64,000 nt of DNA, from NCBI GenBank assembly GCA_041906305.1, contig JAYRJL010000005.1:124001-188000 (forward strand), read 5' to 3'. The translations under genes were made by a program, and so were the position numbers. Positions 24,345 through 32,814 of the stretch are shown piece after piece (within the stretch, counting starts at the first letter, position 1; each line of letters opens with the position of its first letter). Under the pieces are notes generated by a model that had not been told where the DNA came from, did not search any database, and saw only the letters and a program-made list of their open reading frames with translations. This DNA comes from SHVZ01 sp041906305 (GTDB lineage Bacteria > Pseudomonadota > Alphaproteobacteria > SHVZ01).

Positions 24345-24358
24345 TTGATCCAGATCAG
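24345..24358. promoter_or_regulatory. FNR/FixK-like box, one mismatch
   Basis: TTGATCCAGATCAG matches TTGAT-N4-ATCAA at nine of ten positions. It lies in the gap between the divergent efflux operon (start 24257, minus) and the VOC gene (start 24395, plus). Its distance favours the efflux operon as target: activation at -41.5 would place transcription start near 24310, ahead of the ATG. The alternative adaptor start at 24332 would conflict with this. Confidence 0.4.
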
Positions 24359-24394
24359 GCGCGGCCATGGGCCGCGGAAGGCGGGAGGCGACGC

Positions 24395-24790
24395 ATGGGC
24401 CAGAGGATCCGGCCGTTCCTGATGTTCGAGGGCAAGGCCGAGGAGGCGATGCGCTTCTACGTCTCGCTCTTTCCGGATGCGGAGATCCTGGACATCGAGC
24501 GCTGGAAGGCGGGCGAGCCGGGCGCCGAGGGGGCCTTCAAGCTCGGGCGCTGCACCGTCGGCGGCCAGACCCTGGTGTGCTTCGACAGCCCGACGCCGCA
24601 CGACTTCACCTTCACGCCGTCGATCTCGCTCTATGTCGACTGCACGAGCGAGGAGGAGATCCGGAAGGTCGCCGCGGCGCTCGCCGAGGGCGGCAAGGAC
24701 CTGATGCCGCTCGGCAACTACGGCTTCGGCCGCCTCTTCGCCTGGGTCGCCGACCGCTTCGGCGTCTCCTGGCAGCTCCTTCTCCCGTGA
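24395..24790 (+). CDS. PhnB-like VOC family protein
   Basis: The 131-residue VOC protein starts with IRPFLMFEGKAEEAMRFYVSLFPDAEILD, typical of PhnB-like proteins (also labelled 3-demethylubiquinone methyltransferase-like, although they are not methyltransferases). It ends with YGFGRLFAWVADRFGVSWQLLLP, the hallmark of this group. Function is unknown. GGGAGG lies 6 bases before the ATG. It is followed 13 bases later by the DUF2817 peptidase gene on the same strand. Confidence 0.85.
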   Translation: MGQRIRPFLMFEGKAEEAMRFYVSLFPDAEILDIERWKAGEPGAEGAFKLGRCTVGGQTLVCFDSPTPHDFTFTPSISLYVDCTSEEEIRKVAAALAEGGKDLMPLGNYGFGRLFAWVADRFGVSWQLLLP

Positions 24791-24803
24791 TAAGGTCGGC
24801 GCC

Positions 24804-25871
24804 ATGGAAGACTTCTTCTCCCCGACCTACGCCGACGCGCGGAAGCGCTTCCTTGCAGCAGCCGGCGCCGATCTCGCCGGCAGCTATCCGCATCCGCTGA
24901 AGGGACCCGATGGCGGCGACCTCGCGACCGACGTGGTGCGGCTCGGGCCGACCGACGCGCGCCGGGTGCTGGTGCTCGAGTCGGGAACCCACGGCGCGGA
25001 GGGCTTCTGCGGCTCGGCGATCCAGCTGGCGCTCCTGAAGTCGCCGCCCAAGCTCGCCGCCGACACCGCGATCCTGCTGGTCCATGCGATCAATCCGCAC
25101 GGCTTCGCCTGGATCCGCCGGGTCACCGAGGACAACGTCGACCTCAACCGCAACTTCGTCGACTTCTCGAAGCCGCTGCCCGAGAATCCCGGCTACGACG
25201 AGCTCGCCGACGCGCTGCTGCCGAAGACCTGGACCGAGGCGTCGCTGGCCGAGGCGGCCAAGACGCTCGAAGCCTATCGCGCCAGGCACGGCGAGCGCGC
25301 CTTCGTCACCGGCACCGGCGGCGGGCAGTACAAGCACCCGCGCGGCCTGTTCTTCGGCGGCACCAGGCCGACCTGGTCGCGCGAGACGGTGGCCAGGATC
25401 TGCCGCGACCATCTCTCCGGCGTCGCCCATGCGGCGCTGATCGACGTGCATTCCGGCCTTGGCCCCTACGGCTATGGCGAGCCGCTGACGGCGCTGGCAC
25501 CCGGAAGCCCCGAGGAGGTGCGGGCGCGCGCCTGGTATGGAGACGAGCTGCGCAACACGCAGGCGGCGAACTCCGCCTATGCCGGCACGCAGGCGAGCAT
25601 CCTGGTGGGGTACACGAGCGGCGCGCCGTGGGCAGCGTGGACGCCGATCGGCCTCGAATACGGCACGCGCTCGCGCGAGGACGTGCGCCGCGCGCTTCGC
25701 CACGAGCACTGGCTGCACGCCCATGGCGACGCCGACAGCCCCGAGGCGCCGAGGATCAAGGCGGCGTTGAAGGACGTGTTCTGCCCGGACGAGCCCGAGT
25801 GGAAACAGAAGGTGCTGGCGCGCGGGGCCGAGATGGTGGGCAAGGCGCTGAAGGGCCTTGCTTCGGTCTAG
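24804..25871 (+). CDS. DUF2817 M14-like metallopeptidase
   Basis: The 355-residue protein has the zinc-binding signature HGAEGFCGS, with histidine and glutamate as the first two ligands, DLNRNF for the carboxypeptidase arginine/asparagine site, and DVHSGLG with the third zinc histidine. A late GLEYGTR could supply the catalytic glutamate. DUF2817 enzymes belong to the M14 carboxypeptidase clan. There is no signal peptide, so it is probably cytoplasmic. It converges on a peptide ABC importer, and the pair could supply and degrade peptides (inference). The two stops overlap by 4 bases. Confidence 0.85.
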   Translation: MEDFFSPTYADARKRFLAAAGADLAGSYPHPLKGPDGGDLATDVVRLGPTDARRVLVLESGTHGAEGFCGSAIQLALLKSPPKLAADTAILLVHAINPHGFAWIRRVTEDNVDLNRNFVDFSKPLPENPGYDELADALLPKTWTEASLAEAAKTLEAYRARHGERAFVTGTGGGQYKHPRGLFFGGTRPTWSRETVARICRDHLSGVAHAALIDVHSGLGPYGYGEPLTALAPGSPEEVRARAWYGDELRNTQAANSAYAGTQASILVGYTSGAPWAAWTPIGLEYGTRSREDVRRALRHEHWLHAHGDADSPEAPRIKAALKDVFCPDEPEWKQKVLARGAEMVGKALKGLASV

Positions 25872-26752
25872 CCTTCGCCGGAGTCGATCGGCGACGCCAG
25901 GTCGCGGAGCCCGTCGCCGAGCGCGTTGATCGCGATCACCAGCACGATGATCAGCGTGCCCGGCAGCACGATCAGGTACGGCTTGAAGAACATGAAGTTG
26001 CGGCCCTCGCTGACCAGCAGGCCCCACGACGCGTTCGGCGGCGGCAGGCCGAGCCCGAGGAACGACAGGCTCGCCTCCGCGAGGATCGCCGCCGCCATCT
26101 CCAGCGTGGCGACGACGATCAAGGGGCTCATCACGTTCGGCAGCACCTCGCGTTTCAGGATGCGGGCCTGGGTCGAGCCGACGGCGATCGCGGCCGAGAC
26201 GTAGTCCTGGGCACGCACCTGCTGGGTGGCGCTGCGCACGACCAGCGCGAAGCGATCCCAGAGCAGGAACCCCAGCACGGCGACGACCGAGACCAGCGAG
26301 CCCTTCACCACGGCGAGCAGCGCCAGCGCCGTCAGGATGCCGGGGAGGCTCAGCCGCGTCGCGATCACGTACATGATCACCGCGTCGATGCGGCCGCCGA
26401 AATAGCCGCCGAGCAGTCCCAGCGTCGATCCGATGATGCCGGCGATTGCCGTGGCGGCGACGCCGACGAATAGCGAGATGCGGCTGCCGAGGATCAGGCG
26501 GCTCAGGAAGTCGCGGCCCAGGTGATCGGTGCCGAGCGGATGCGTCCAGCTTCCGGCCGCATCCCACACCGGCGGCATCAGCCGCTTCGAGAGATCCTGC
26601 AGATAGGGGTCATGCGGCATCAGCAGCGGCGCCAGCACGGCCATCAGCACGACGGCGAGGATCACCGACGCGCCGGCGACGAATCCGCCATGGGACAGCG
26701 CCCGCCGGATGCGCCGGCGCCAGCGGGGCGCGGGGACCGCGTCGTCGCTCAT
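25868..26752 (-). CDS. Peptide ABC importer permease, DppC type
   Basis: The 294-residue permease has an N-terminal helix (about 22-44), the HPLGTDHLGRDFLSRLILGSRISLFVG segment typical of DppC/OppC proteins, and the EAA loop with VGSTQARILKREVLPNV. It ends with helices containing ASLSFLGLGLPPPNASWG, another DppC hallmark. It is the second permease of the operon and its ATG overlaps the upstream TGA in ATGA. No ATPase genes of this importer lie in the window, so they must be elsewhere. Confidence 0.93.
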   Translation of the reverse strand: MSDDAVPAPRWRRRIRRALSHGGFVAGASVILAVVLMAVLAPLLMPHDPYLQDLSKRLMPPVWDAAGSWTHPLGTDHLGRDFLSRLILGSRISLFVGVAATAIAGIIGSTLGLLGGYFGGRIDAVIMYVIATRLSLPGILTALALLAVVKGSLVSVVAVLGFLLWDRFALVVRSATQQVRAQDYVSAAIAVGSTQARILKREVLPNVMSPLIVVATLEMAAAILAEASLSFLGLGLPPPNASWGLLVSEGRNFMFFKPYLIVLPGTLIIVLVIAINALGDGLRDLASPIDSGEG

Positions 26753-27666
26753 CCGAGCCGAATCCTCGGATCGATCAGCGCGTTGGCGACATCGGCCAGC
26801 AGCGTCAGCGCAGTGTAGGCGAGCGCCACGAAGATCAGGATGCTCTGCACGACCGGGAAGTCGCCGCGCAGGATCGAGCGATAGGCGAGCAGCCCGATGC
26901 CGTCGAGTGCGAACACCGACTCGACGATCACCGAGCCGCCGAGCAACGTGCCGAGCTGGACCGCGGCGAGCGCCAGCACCGGCAGCAGCGCGTTCGGCAG
27001 CGCATGCACCGCCATCAGCGTCCGCTCGGCGAGTCCCTTGGCGCGGGCGGTGCGGATGTAGTCGGTCGAGAGCGCCTCCAGCATGCCGCTCCGCGTGAGC
27101 CGCATCAGGCCGGGCAGCGACGAGGCGGCGAGCGTCACGGTCGGCAGGATGAAATGCGCCCAGGTGTCGGATCCGGAGATCGGCGTCCAGCGCAGCATCA
27201 CGCCGAAGACCACGATCAGCACCAGCGCCAGCCAGAAGCTCGGCACCGCCTGGCCGAGCACGGCGGTGACCAGGCTGAGCCGGTCGACCCACGAGCGCGG
27301 GTGCATGGCGGCGATCATGCCGAGCGGGATGCCGACGACGATCGAGAGGATCAACGCATAGACCGCGAGCTGGAGCGTGACCGGCAGGCGCGTGAGGATC
27401 ATGTCGAGGACCGGCTCGCCCGAGAACAGCGAACGGCCGAGATCGCCGGACGCGAGGTCGCGCGACCACGCCACGAACTGAACGGGGAGCGGCCGGTCGA
27501 GCCCGTGCTTGGCGCGGGTGGATTCGATCTCGGCCGGCGTCGCCCCTTCGCCCGCGAGCTCAGCGGCGAGGTCGCCCGAGAGCCGGAGCAGGCTGAATCC
27601 GACGACGGACACCGTGACCGCGACCAGGATCGCGACGACGAGCCGGGTCAGGACGACCTGGAGCAC
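26749..27666 (-). CDS. Peptide ABC importer permease, DppB type
   Basis: The 305-residue permease has six predicted helices. The N-terminal helix is followed by a periplasmic region with KHGLDRPLPVQFVAW, typical of DppB. The EAA loop is IRTARAKGLAERTLMAVHALPNALLPVLA. It sits between the binding-protein gene (25 bases upstream) and the DppC-type gene (4-base overlap), so the three form one operon. Confidence 0.93.
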   Translation of the reverse strand: MLQVVLTRLVVAILVAVTVSVVGFSLLRLSGDLAAELAGEGATPAEIESTRAKHGLDRPLPVQFVAWSRDLASGDLGRSLFSGEPVLDMILTRLPVTLQLAVYALILSIVVGIPLGMIAAMHPRSWVDRLSLVTAVLGQAVPSFWLALVLIVVFGVMLRWTPISGSDTWAHFILPTVTLAASSLPGLMRLTRSGMLEALSTDYIRTARAKGLAERTLMAVHALPNALLPVLALAAVQLGTLLGGSVIVESVFALDGIGLLAYRSILRGDFPVVQSILIFVALAYTALTLLADVANALIDPRIRLG

Positions 27667-27691
27667 GCGAGGCGCTATGCGTAGGAGGGGG

Positions 27692-29218
27692 CTATCTCCA
27701 GCCGATCTGGCTCAGGACCGGCACGTCGACGCGGGTCGGCGCGTAGTCGACCTCCGAAGACATCACGTAGTTCACGGTGTTGGTGTAGAGCGGCACCGTG
27801 TAGGTCCTCTCGGCGATGCGGGTCAGCGCCTGGCGATAGACCTGGGCGCGACGCGCCTGGTCGGATGTGGAGGAGGCGAGCTTCACCCAGTCGGCGACCT
27901 CCTGGTCGCGGGCGTAGTCGGCATTACCCATGTCGAAGAACACCGGGAGCGCCGAGGCGACGTCGTAGATGCCGCCGCCGCCCCAGCCCAGCACGCTCAT
28001 CTGCGAGGCGCCCTTGAGGAAGTTGCCGCGCCATGTCGGCAGCGGCGCGGTCTCGATGCGGGTGCGAACGCCGACGGCGGTGAGATAGCCCTGGATCGCC
28101 TCGGCGACTGTCTTGAGGTCGACCGAGGCGGCGAGCGTCAGGCTGACGCCGTTCGCCTGGCCGGCATCGGCGAGCAGCTTCTTCGCCAGGGCCGGGTCGT
28201 ACGCGACCTTCGGCAGGTCCTGAACGCAATGGTTCATCGCCGGATGACACTGCGCCGCGAGCGCCTTCGCGCCGCCGCCGATCAGGCGGCCCGCGATCGC
28301 GTCGCGGTCGATGGCATGCGCGATCGCGCGGCGCACGCGCTCGTCCTTGAGCGGGCTGTCGCCGGCACGCTGTGCGGCGTCGAGGCTGAGGAAGGTGATG
28401 CGGATCGTGTCGCCGAAGAGGACCTTGAGCTGCGGGTTGAGCTTCAGGTTCTCGGCCTGGTCGGGCGGCATGTCCTGGGCGAAGTCGAGGCGGCCGGCCA
28501 TCAGCTCGGCGACCTGCGTCTGCAGGTCGGGCACGATGCGGATGCTGACGTTGGCGATCCGCGCCTTCGGCTTCGGCCCGGCGAAGTAGCCGTCGAAGGC
28601 CTGGAGCGCGATCCCCTTCCCGGGCATCACCTCGCGGGCGCGATAGGGGCCGGTGCCGACCGGCTTGGTCGCGTGGCTCATATGGCCTTGCGCAGCGGTG
28701 TGCTTCGCCGGCCAGACGAGGAAGCGCGCGGCGAGCAGGAACTCGGCGACCGGTTCGGGCCGCACCAGCGTGAGCCGCACGCGGTGCGAGGCGAGCTTCT
28801 CCACGTCCTTGACGAACAGGAAGGCGCTTTCCTGCTGGCGCAGCTTGTTCTCGGGATCGATGACGAACTTGACCGTGTAGACGACGTCGTCGGCGTCGAA
28901 GGCGTCGCCGTTGTGGAACTTCACGCCTTCGCGGAGCTCGAGCTCGATCGTGCGGTCGTCCTTCCAGGTCCACGACTTCGCGAGCAGGCCGGTCGCCTGT
29001 CCGGTCGCCGGATCCTGATAGAGAAGCGTGTCGTAGATCGCCGAGGACAGCGTCGCCGACTCGCGGGAATCGGTGTGGATGCGGTCGACGAAGTCGGTCT
29101 CGCGCTGGAACGCGAACTCCAGCGTGTCGTTGCGTTTGCCTGCGGTCGCGTCCGCCGGGGCCAGCGCCAATCCGAGGGCGAGAGCGATCGCGCCCGCCAC
29201 GACCTTTCCGTGAGCCAT
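27692..29218 (-). CDS. Peptide/nickel-type ABC substrate-binding protein (family 5)
   Basis: The 508-residue protein has a signal peptide (residues 1 to about 26, ending in DATAG). Typical family 5 features follow: a LAKSWTWKDDRTIELELREGVKFHNGDAFDADDVVYT segment and a GTGPYR segment, then VRRAIAHAIDRDAIA and a C-terminal hinge. It captures oligopeptides or similar ligands in the periplasm and delivers them to the two permeases downstream. The ATG at 29218 was chosen because the signal peptide starts there; longer in-frame starts add non-coding-like sequence. Confidence 0.92.
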   Translation of the reverse strand: MAHGKVVAGAIALALGLALAPADATAGKRNDTLEFAFQRETDFVDRIHTDSRESATLSSAIYDTLLYQDPATGQATGLLAKSWTWKDDRTIELELREGVKFHNGDAFDADDVVYTVKFVIDPENKLRQQESAFLFVKDVEKLASHRVRLTLVRPEPVAEFLLAARFLVWPAKHTAAQGHMSHATKPVGTGPYRAREVMPGKGIALQAFDGYFAGPKPKARIANVSIRIVPDLQTQVAELMAGRLDFAQDMPPDQAENLKLNPQLKVLFGDTIRITFLSLDAAQRAGDSPLKDERVRRAIAHAIDRDAIAGRLIGGGAKALAAQCHPAMNHCVQDLPKVAYDPALAKKLLADAGQANGVSLTLAASVDLKTVAEAIQGYLTAVGVRTRIETAPLPTWRGNFLKGASQMSVLGWGGGGIYDVASALPVFFDMGNADYARDQEVADWVKLASSTSDQARRAQVYRQALTRIAERTYTVPLYTNTVNYVMSSEVDYAPTRVDVPVLSQIGWR

Positions 29219-29334
29219 GTTCCGGTCCGTTGCCTGAAGATCGGCGGCATCATAGGCCGCGGGCGTGTCGCGGGCCATGACAGAGGCGGTCTCGGCTGGT
29301 ACCACTCTCCCCGATCACCCTGCCCCGGCACAAG

Positions 29335-30246
29335 ATGACCTTCGCCCGTCTCCTCCCGGCAGCGCTTCTCGCAGCGCTCCTTTCCGCCTGCGCCGCGCCG
29401 CAGGCACCGCAGCCGACCGCGGCGTCGGCTCCCGCGCCCGCCGTCGCCTCGCCGCCGCCGGCACCGCCCGCGCCGAAGATGATCGAGGAGTCCTGGCTGA
29501 TGCCGGGCGGGCCCGGCGAGGACGGCAAGCCGGCGATGCTGAAGACGCGCATGTACTTCCCGCTGGGCAACGGACCGTTCCCGGTCGCGGTGCTGAACCA
29601 CGGCTCGCCCGGCGAGCCGGCACGCCAGTTCATGCAACCGCCGAACTTCCGCCACGTCGCCGAATGGTTCGTCGCCCGCGGCTACGCGGTGGCGGTGCCG
29701 ATGCGCCGCGGTTACGGCGACAGCGGCGTCTGGCCGGAGAATCCAGGCCCGTGCAACGATCCCGACTTCGTCACCGCCGGCAAGGCCGCGGCCGACGACA
29801 TTCTCGGCGTGGTCGGGCGGCTTCGGCTGCTGCGGATCGCCAGGCCCGACCGCATCCTGCTGGTCGGCCAGTCGGCCGGCGGCTTCGGCGTCGTCGCCGC
29901 GACCGCGACCAACCCGGCCGGCGTCTTCGGCGCGATCAACATCGCCGGCGGCCGCCTCGGCGGACCCGAGAACGAGCGCTGCGCGCCCGACCGCCTGGTC
30001 GCCGCGGTGGAGGCCTTCGGCAAGACCGCGAAGGTGCCGACGCTGTGGCTCTATTCGGAGAACGACAGCTACTTCAATCCGGACCTGTCACGCGCGATGG
30101 TCTCGGCCTATGGCGGCGCCGGCGGGCGCGCGGTCTACGTGCTGCTGCCGCCGTTCAAGGACGACGGGCACACGATGTTCGCCGACCCGGACGGGCTCGC
30201 TTATTTCGCGCGCTACGTCGCCTCGTTCGTCGAGGCGCTCGAATAG
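29335..30246 (+). CDS. Lipoprotein alpha/beta hydrolase, paralogue 1
   Basis: The 303-residue protein begins with a lipoprotein signal whose lipobox LLSAC places a lipidated Cys19 after a short leader. A long Pro/Ala linker tethers the domain. The domain has the nucleophile elbow VGQSAGGFG with Ser180 and a late DDGHTMF histidine; a PSEND-like YSENDSYF supplies the acid. It is closely related to the protein at 31280-32182 (shared NHGSP, MRRGYG/LRRGYG, AGKAAADDI, GQSAGGFGV, CAPDRLV). The family resembles dienelactone hydrolases; the substrate is unknown. Confidence 0.82.
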   Translation: MTFARLLPAALLAALLSACAAPQAPQPTAASAPAPAVASPPPAPPAPKMIEESWLMPGGPGEDGKPAMLKTRMYFPLGNGPFPVAVLNHGSPGEPARQFMQPPNFRHVAEWFVARGYAVAVPMRRGYGDSGVWPENPGPCNDPDFVTAGKAAADDILGVVGRLRLLRIARPDRILLVGQSAGGFGVVAATATNPAGVFGAINIAGGRLGGPENERCAPDRLVAAVEAFGKTAKVPTLWLYSENDSYFNPDLSRAMVSAYGGAGGRAVYVLLPPFKDDGHTMFADPDGLAYFARYVASFVEALE

Positions 30247-30268
30247 CCGCCCTCACGGAGCGCGGTGC

Positions 30269-31225
30269 TCACTTGAAGCGGCACTCGTTATCGACGCAGC
30301 GGCAGGCGCCGTTGTCGCCGGCGGGGTCCACGCACCAGCCGTCGCCGTGGCGCTGGTCGTTGTCCCACTCGCCGTCGTAGCGGCGGCCGTCGGCCCAGAT
30401 CCGCAAGCCCTTGCCGCTCATGCGGTCGCGCGCGAAATCGCCGACATAGAGGCTCTCGCCCGGCCACAGATAGGCGCCGTGCCCGTGGCGCTTGCCGTCG
30501 ATGAAGGTGCCTTCGTAGCGCTGCCCGGTCGCCCATATGTAGACGCCCTCGCCGGTGCGCTCGTCGTCGAGGAACTCGCCCCAGTAGCGGTCGCCGTTCG
30601 GCCAGATGCGGAATCCCCGCCCGTTGTAGCGCCCCTCGAACAGCTCGCCCTCGTAGTAGCCGCCGTCGGGATAGGTGTAGATGCCGCGGCCGGTGAGTTT
30701 GCCGTCGACGAAGTCGCCCTCGTAGCGATCGCCGTTGGCGAAGAGGTAGATGCCCTTGCCGGTGCGGCGACCGTCGACGAAGTCGCCGTCATACCTGTCG
30801 CCGGCGAAGGGCGAGTCGCCGCTCCAGACGCGGACGCCATGCCCATGGAACTCGCCATTGCGGAAGCCCCCCTCGTAGCGGCTGCCGCTGGGCCAGGTGT
30901 AGATGCCGGTGCCCGACGGCAGGTCGTCGGCGAACTGGCCTTCGTAGCGCTGGCCGTTGGGCAGCTCGTAGGCGCCGTCGCCGTGCATCGCGCCCGCCTG
31001 CATCGTTCCCTCGTAGATGAAGGCCGGCCGGTTGCGGGCGACCCACACCAGGCGTCCCGGTCCTTGCGCCATGCCCTCGACGCAGGCGCCGTCCCAGAGC
31101 GGCACCTCGCCCGCCGCCCGCGTCTCGTTGCGGACGCGGCACCCGTTGCGCGGATCCGCCGACCAGGACTCGGCCAGCGCGGGCCACGAGAGAAGGAGGG
31201 TGACGAGCAGGAACAGCACGTGCAT
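30269..31225 (-). CDS. Secreted MORN-repeat protein
   Basis: The 318-residue protein has a signal peptide ending in PALAES, then a cysteine-containing lead (GCRVRNETRA to WDGAC). Ten MORN-type repeats follow, each starting YEG or a variant (YDG, YWG, YVG) and ending in GxGxY- or GxGxR-type strands about 23 residues later. A four-cysteine tail (WCVDPAG to CRCVDNEC) could form disulphides. MORN repeats form an open beta-sheet that binds membranes or proteins; the function here is unknown. It is antisense to, and lies between, two paralogous hydrolase genes. Confidence 0.88.
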   Translation of the reverse strand: MHVLFLLVTLLLSWPALAESWSADPRNGCRVRNETRAAGEVPLWDGACVEGMAQGPGRLVWVARNRPAFIYEGTMQAGAMHGDGAYELPNGQRYEGQFADDLPSGTGIYTWPSGSRYEGGFRNGEFHGHGVRVWSGDSPFAGDRYDGDFVDGRRTGKGIYLFANGDRYEGDFVDGKLTGRGIYTYPDGGYYEGELFEGRYNGRGFRIWPNGDRYWGEFLDDERTGEGVYIWATGQRYEGTFIDGKRHGHGAYLWPGESLYVGDFARDRMSGKGLRIWADGRRYDGEWDNDQRHGDGWCVDPAGDNGACRCVDNECRFK

Positions 31226-31279
31226 GGCCGCAAGGATAGCATCGGGCTAGACTCGCGCGGCCATCCTCGGAGGATCATC

Positions 31280-32182
31280 ATGCGCTTCGTCCGCGGCATC
31301 GTCCTCGCGCTCGTCTTCGCCGTCGGTGGGGCCGTACCTGCCGCGGCGCAGCCCGATCCCTGGGCCAAGGCGCCGCGCAAGCCGGGGCTTGTCCAGGTGA
31401 TCTCGCCGAAGCTCAACGAGGAGGCGTGGTTCGTTCCGGGTGGCGGCGACGCCGTCCTCAAGGCGCGGGTCTTCCGCCCATCCGGCAGCGGGCCGTTCAA
31501 GGTGGCGATCGTCAACCACGGCTCGCCGCCCAGCGGCGCCGACCGGCCCAAGATGAGCGTGCCGTCCTTCCGTTCCGCGAGCGAGTGGCTGGTGGAGCGC
31601 GGCTACATGGTGGTGCTGCCGCTTCGCCGCGGCTATGGCGAACCGGAAAACGCGCCCTGGCCGGAGAAGTACGGAACCTGCGACAACGCCAACTACATTG
31701 CGGCCGGCAAGGCGGCGGCCGACGACATCGAGGCCGTGTCCCGCTATGCCCGCACCCTGCCGATGGCCCGCAAGGACGGGGTGATCCTGATCGGCCAATC
31801 GGCGGGCGGCTTCGGTGTGGCGGCGAGCGCCGGGCGCAACATCGATGGCGTGGTCGCGGTGATCAACTTCGCCGGGGGCCGTGGCGGCCATCAGGGGCCG
31901 AGCGGCAAGGAGAATTGCGCGCCCGATCGCCTGGTCACGGCGATGCGGACCTTCGGCGGCGGAGCCAAGGTGCCCTCGCTCTGGCTCTATGCGATGAACG
32001 ACACCTACTTCGCCCCTGCTCTGTCTCAGCGCCTGGCCGACGCTTTCAAGGCCGGTGGCGGCAACGTCGACTACCGCTTGCTGCCGGCCTTCAGGAACGA
32101 AGGCCACGAAACTTTCGGCAGCGCCGACGGCCGCCCGCTGTGGACGCCGCTGGTCGCGGAGTTCCTGAAGAAGGTGGAGTAA
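31280..32182 (+). CDS. Exported alpha/beta hydrolase, paralogue 2
   Basis: The 300-residue protein has a cleavable signal peptide (residues 1-24, AAAQPD) rather than a lipobox. The nucleophile elbow IGQSAGGFGV holds Ser174, YAMNDTYF supplies an acid and NEGHETFG the histidine. It is a paralogue of the lipoprotein hydrolase at 29335-30246, with strong local similarity over most of the domain. CGGAGGA lies 5 bases before the ATG. Diversified anchoring (lipid versus soluble) suggests different locations for similar chemistry. Confidence 0.82.
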   Translation: MRFVRGIVLALVFAVGGAVPAAAQPDPWAKAPRKPGLVQVISPKLNEEAWFVPGGGDAVLKARVFRPSGSGPFKVAIVNHGSPPSGADRPKMSVPSFRSASEWLVERGYMVVLPLRRGYGEPENAPWPEKYGTCDNANYIAAGKAAADDIEAVSRYARTLPMARKDGVILIGQSAGGFGVAASAGRNIDGVVAVINFAGGRGGHQGPSGKENCAPDRLVTAMRTFGGGAKVPSLWLYAMNDTYFAPALSQRLADAFKAGGGNVDYRLLPAFRNEGHETFGSADGRPLWTPLVAEFLKKVE

Positions 32183-32189
32183 TGGCGAT

Positions 32190-32230
32190 TTGACAGTCCG
32201 GGTCGGCGTAACTACATATCCGTAACTACG
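32190..32230 (+). promoter_or_regulatory. brnTA promoter with direct repeats
   Basis: TTGACA (32190-32195), 17 bases and TACATA (32213-32218) form a good sigma-70 promoter. Its predicted start at about 32225 is only about 6 bases ahead of the brnT ATG. CGTAACTAC occurs twice, at 32207-32215 and 32221-32229, with 14-bp spacing, covering the -10 and start region. Such repeats fit binding by the BrnA antitoxin, which represses its own operon in known systems. No ribosome binding site is present. Confidence 0.6.
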
Positions 32231-32515
32231 ATGCGCTGGGCTTGGGATCCTGCGAAGGATCGCGCCAATCGCCGCAAGCACGGAATCGGTTTCGAGACGG
32301 CGCAATGGGTATTCGACGATCCTCTCGCCTTGTCGCGGCTCGACAGCTTTTCGGGCGAGGAGCGATGGCAAACCGTCGGACGCATCGGGCCGATAGTCGT
32401 TCTCGTCGTTCACACATTGGCGCCGGGCGAAGGAAATGAAGAAGTCGGTCGCATCATCAGTGCGCGCAAGGCGACCCCGCGTGAAAGGCGCGCCTATGAA
32501 AGAGGCGACCTTTGA
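32231..32515 (+). CDS. brnT: BrnT-family toxin
   Basis: The 94-residue protein starts with RWAWDPAKDRANRRKHGIGFETAQWVF, the hallmark of BrnT (WDPAK-xxxN-xxKHGI-F). A RIGPIVVLVVHT strand and ISARKATPRERRAYE end follow, again as in BrnT. BrnT is a RelE-fold ribonuclease that inhibits translation in the BrnTA type II toxin-antitoxin system. It is the first gene of the pair and overlaps brnA by 20 bases. The promoter and ATG are so close that the mRNA is nearly leaderless. Confidence 0.88.
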   Translation: MRWAWDPAKDRANRRKHGIGFETAQWVFDDPLALSRLDSFSGEERWQTVGRIGPIVVLVVHTLAPGEGNEEVGRIISARKATPRERRAYERGDL

Positions 32516-32795
32516 CGGTCTGACGACGGCTGGGAAGGCCGAGCTCGCGGCGCTCGCTGACTTGCCTGATGAGGAAATCGACACTTCCGACGCACCCGAG
32601 GTCCGGAATTGGTCTGGCGCCAAGCGCGGGCTTTTCTATCGGCCGATCAAGCAGCAGCTCACGCTACGCATCGACGCGGACGTCGTTGCCTGGTTCAAGA
32701 GCCGGACGCCGAAGGGCGAGGGCTACCAGACGAACATGAACCGGGCTCTCCGCGAGCACATTCAGCGTCAGGTTCGCCGCCGCAAGGCGAGCTGA
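32496..32795 (+). CDS. brnA: BrnA-family antitoxin
   Basis: The 99-residue protein has an acidic N-terminal half that would wrap the toxin and a C-terminal ribbon-helix-helix segment (KQQLTLRIDADVVAWFKSR to YQTNMNRALREHIQ). This is typical of BrnA, which neutralises BrnT and represses the brnTA promoter. The ATG at 32496 was chosen; an ATG 20 codons upstream is also in frame. The gene overlaps brnT by 20 bases, so synthesis is probably coupled. Confidence 0.85.
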   Translation: MKEATFDGLTTAGKAELAALADLPDEEIDTSDAPEVRNWSGAKRGLFYRPIKQQLTLRIDADVVAWFKSRTPKGEGYQTNMNRALREHIQRQVRRRKAS

Positions 32796-32814
32796 CGCGT
32801 ATTTCCACCTCCCG

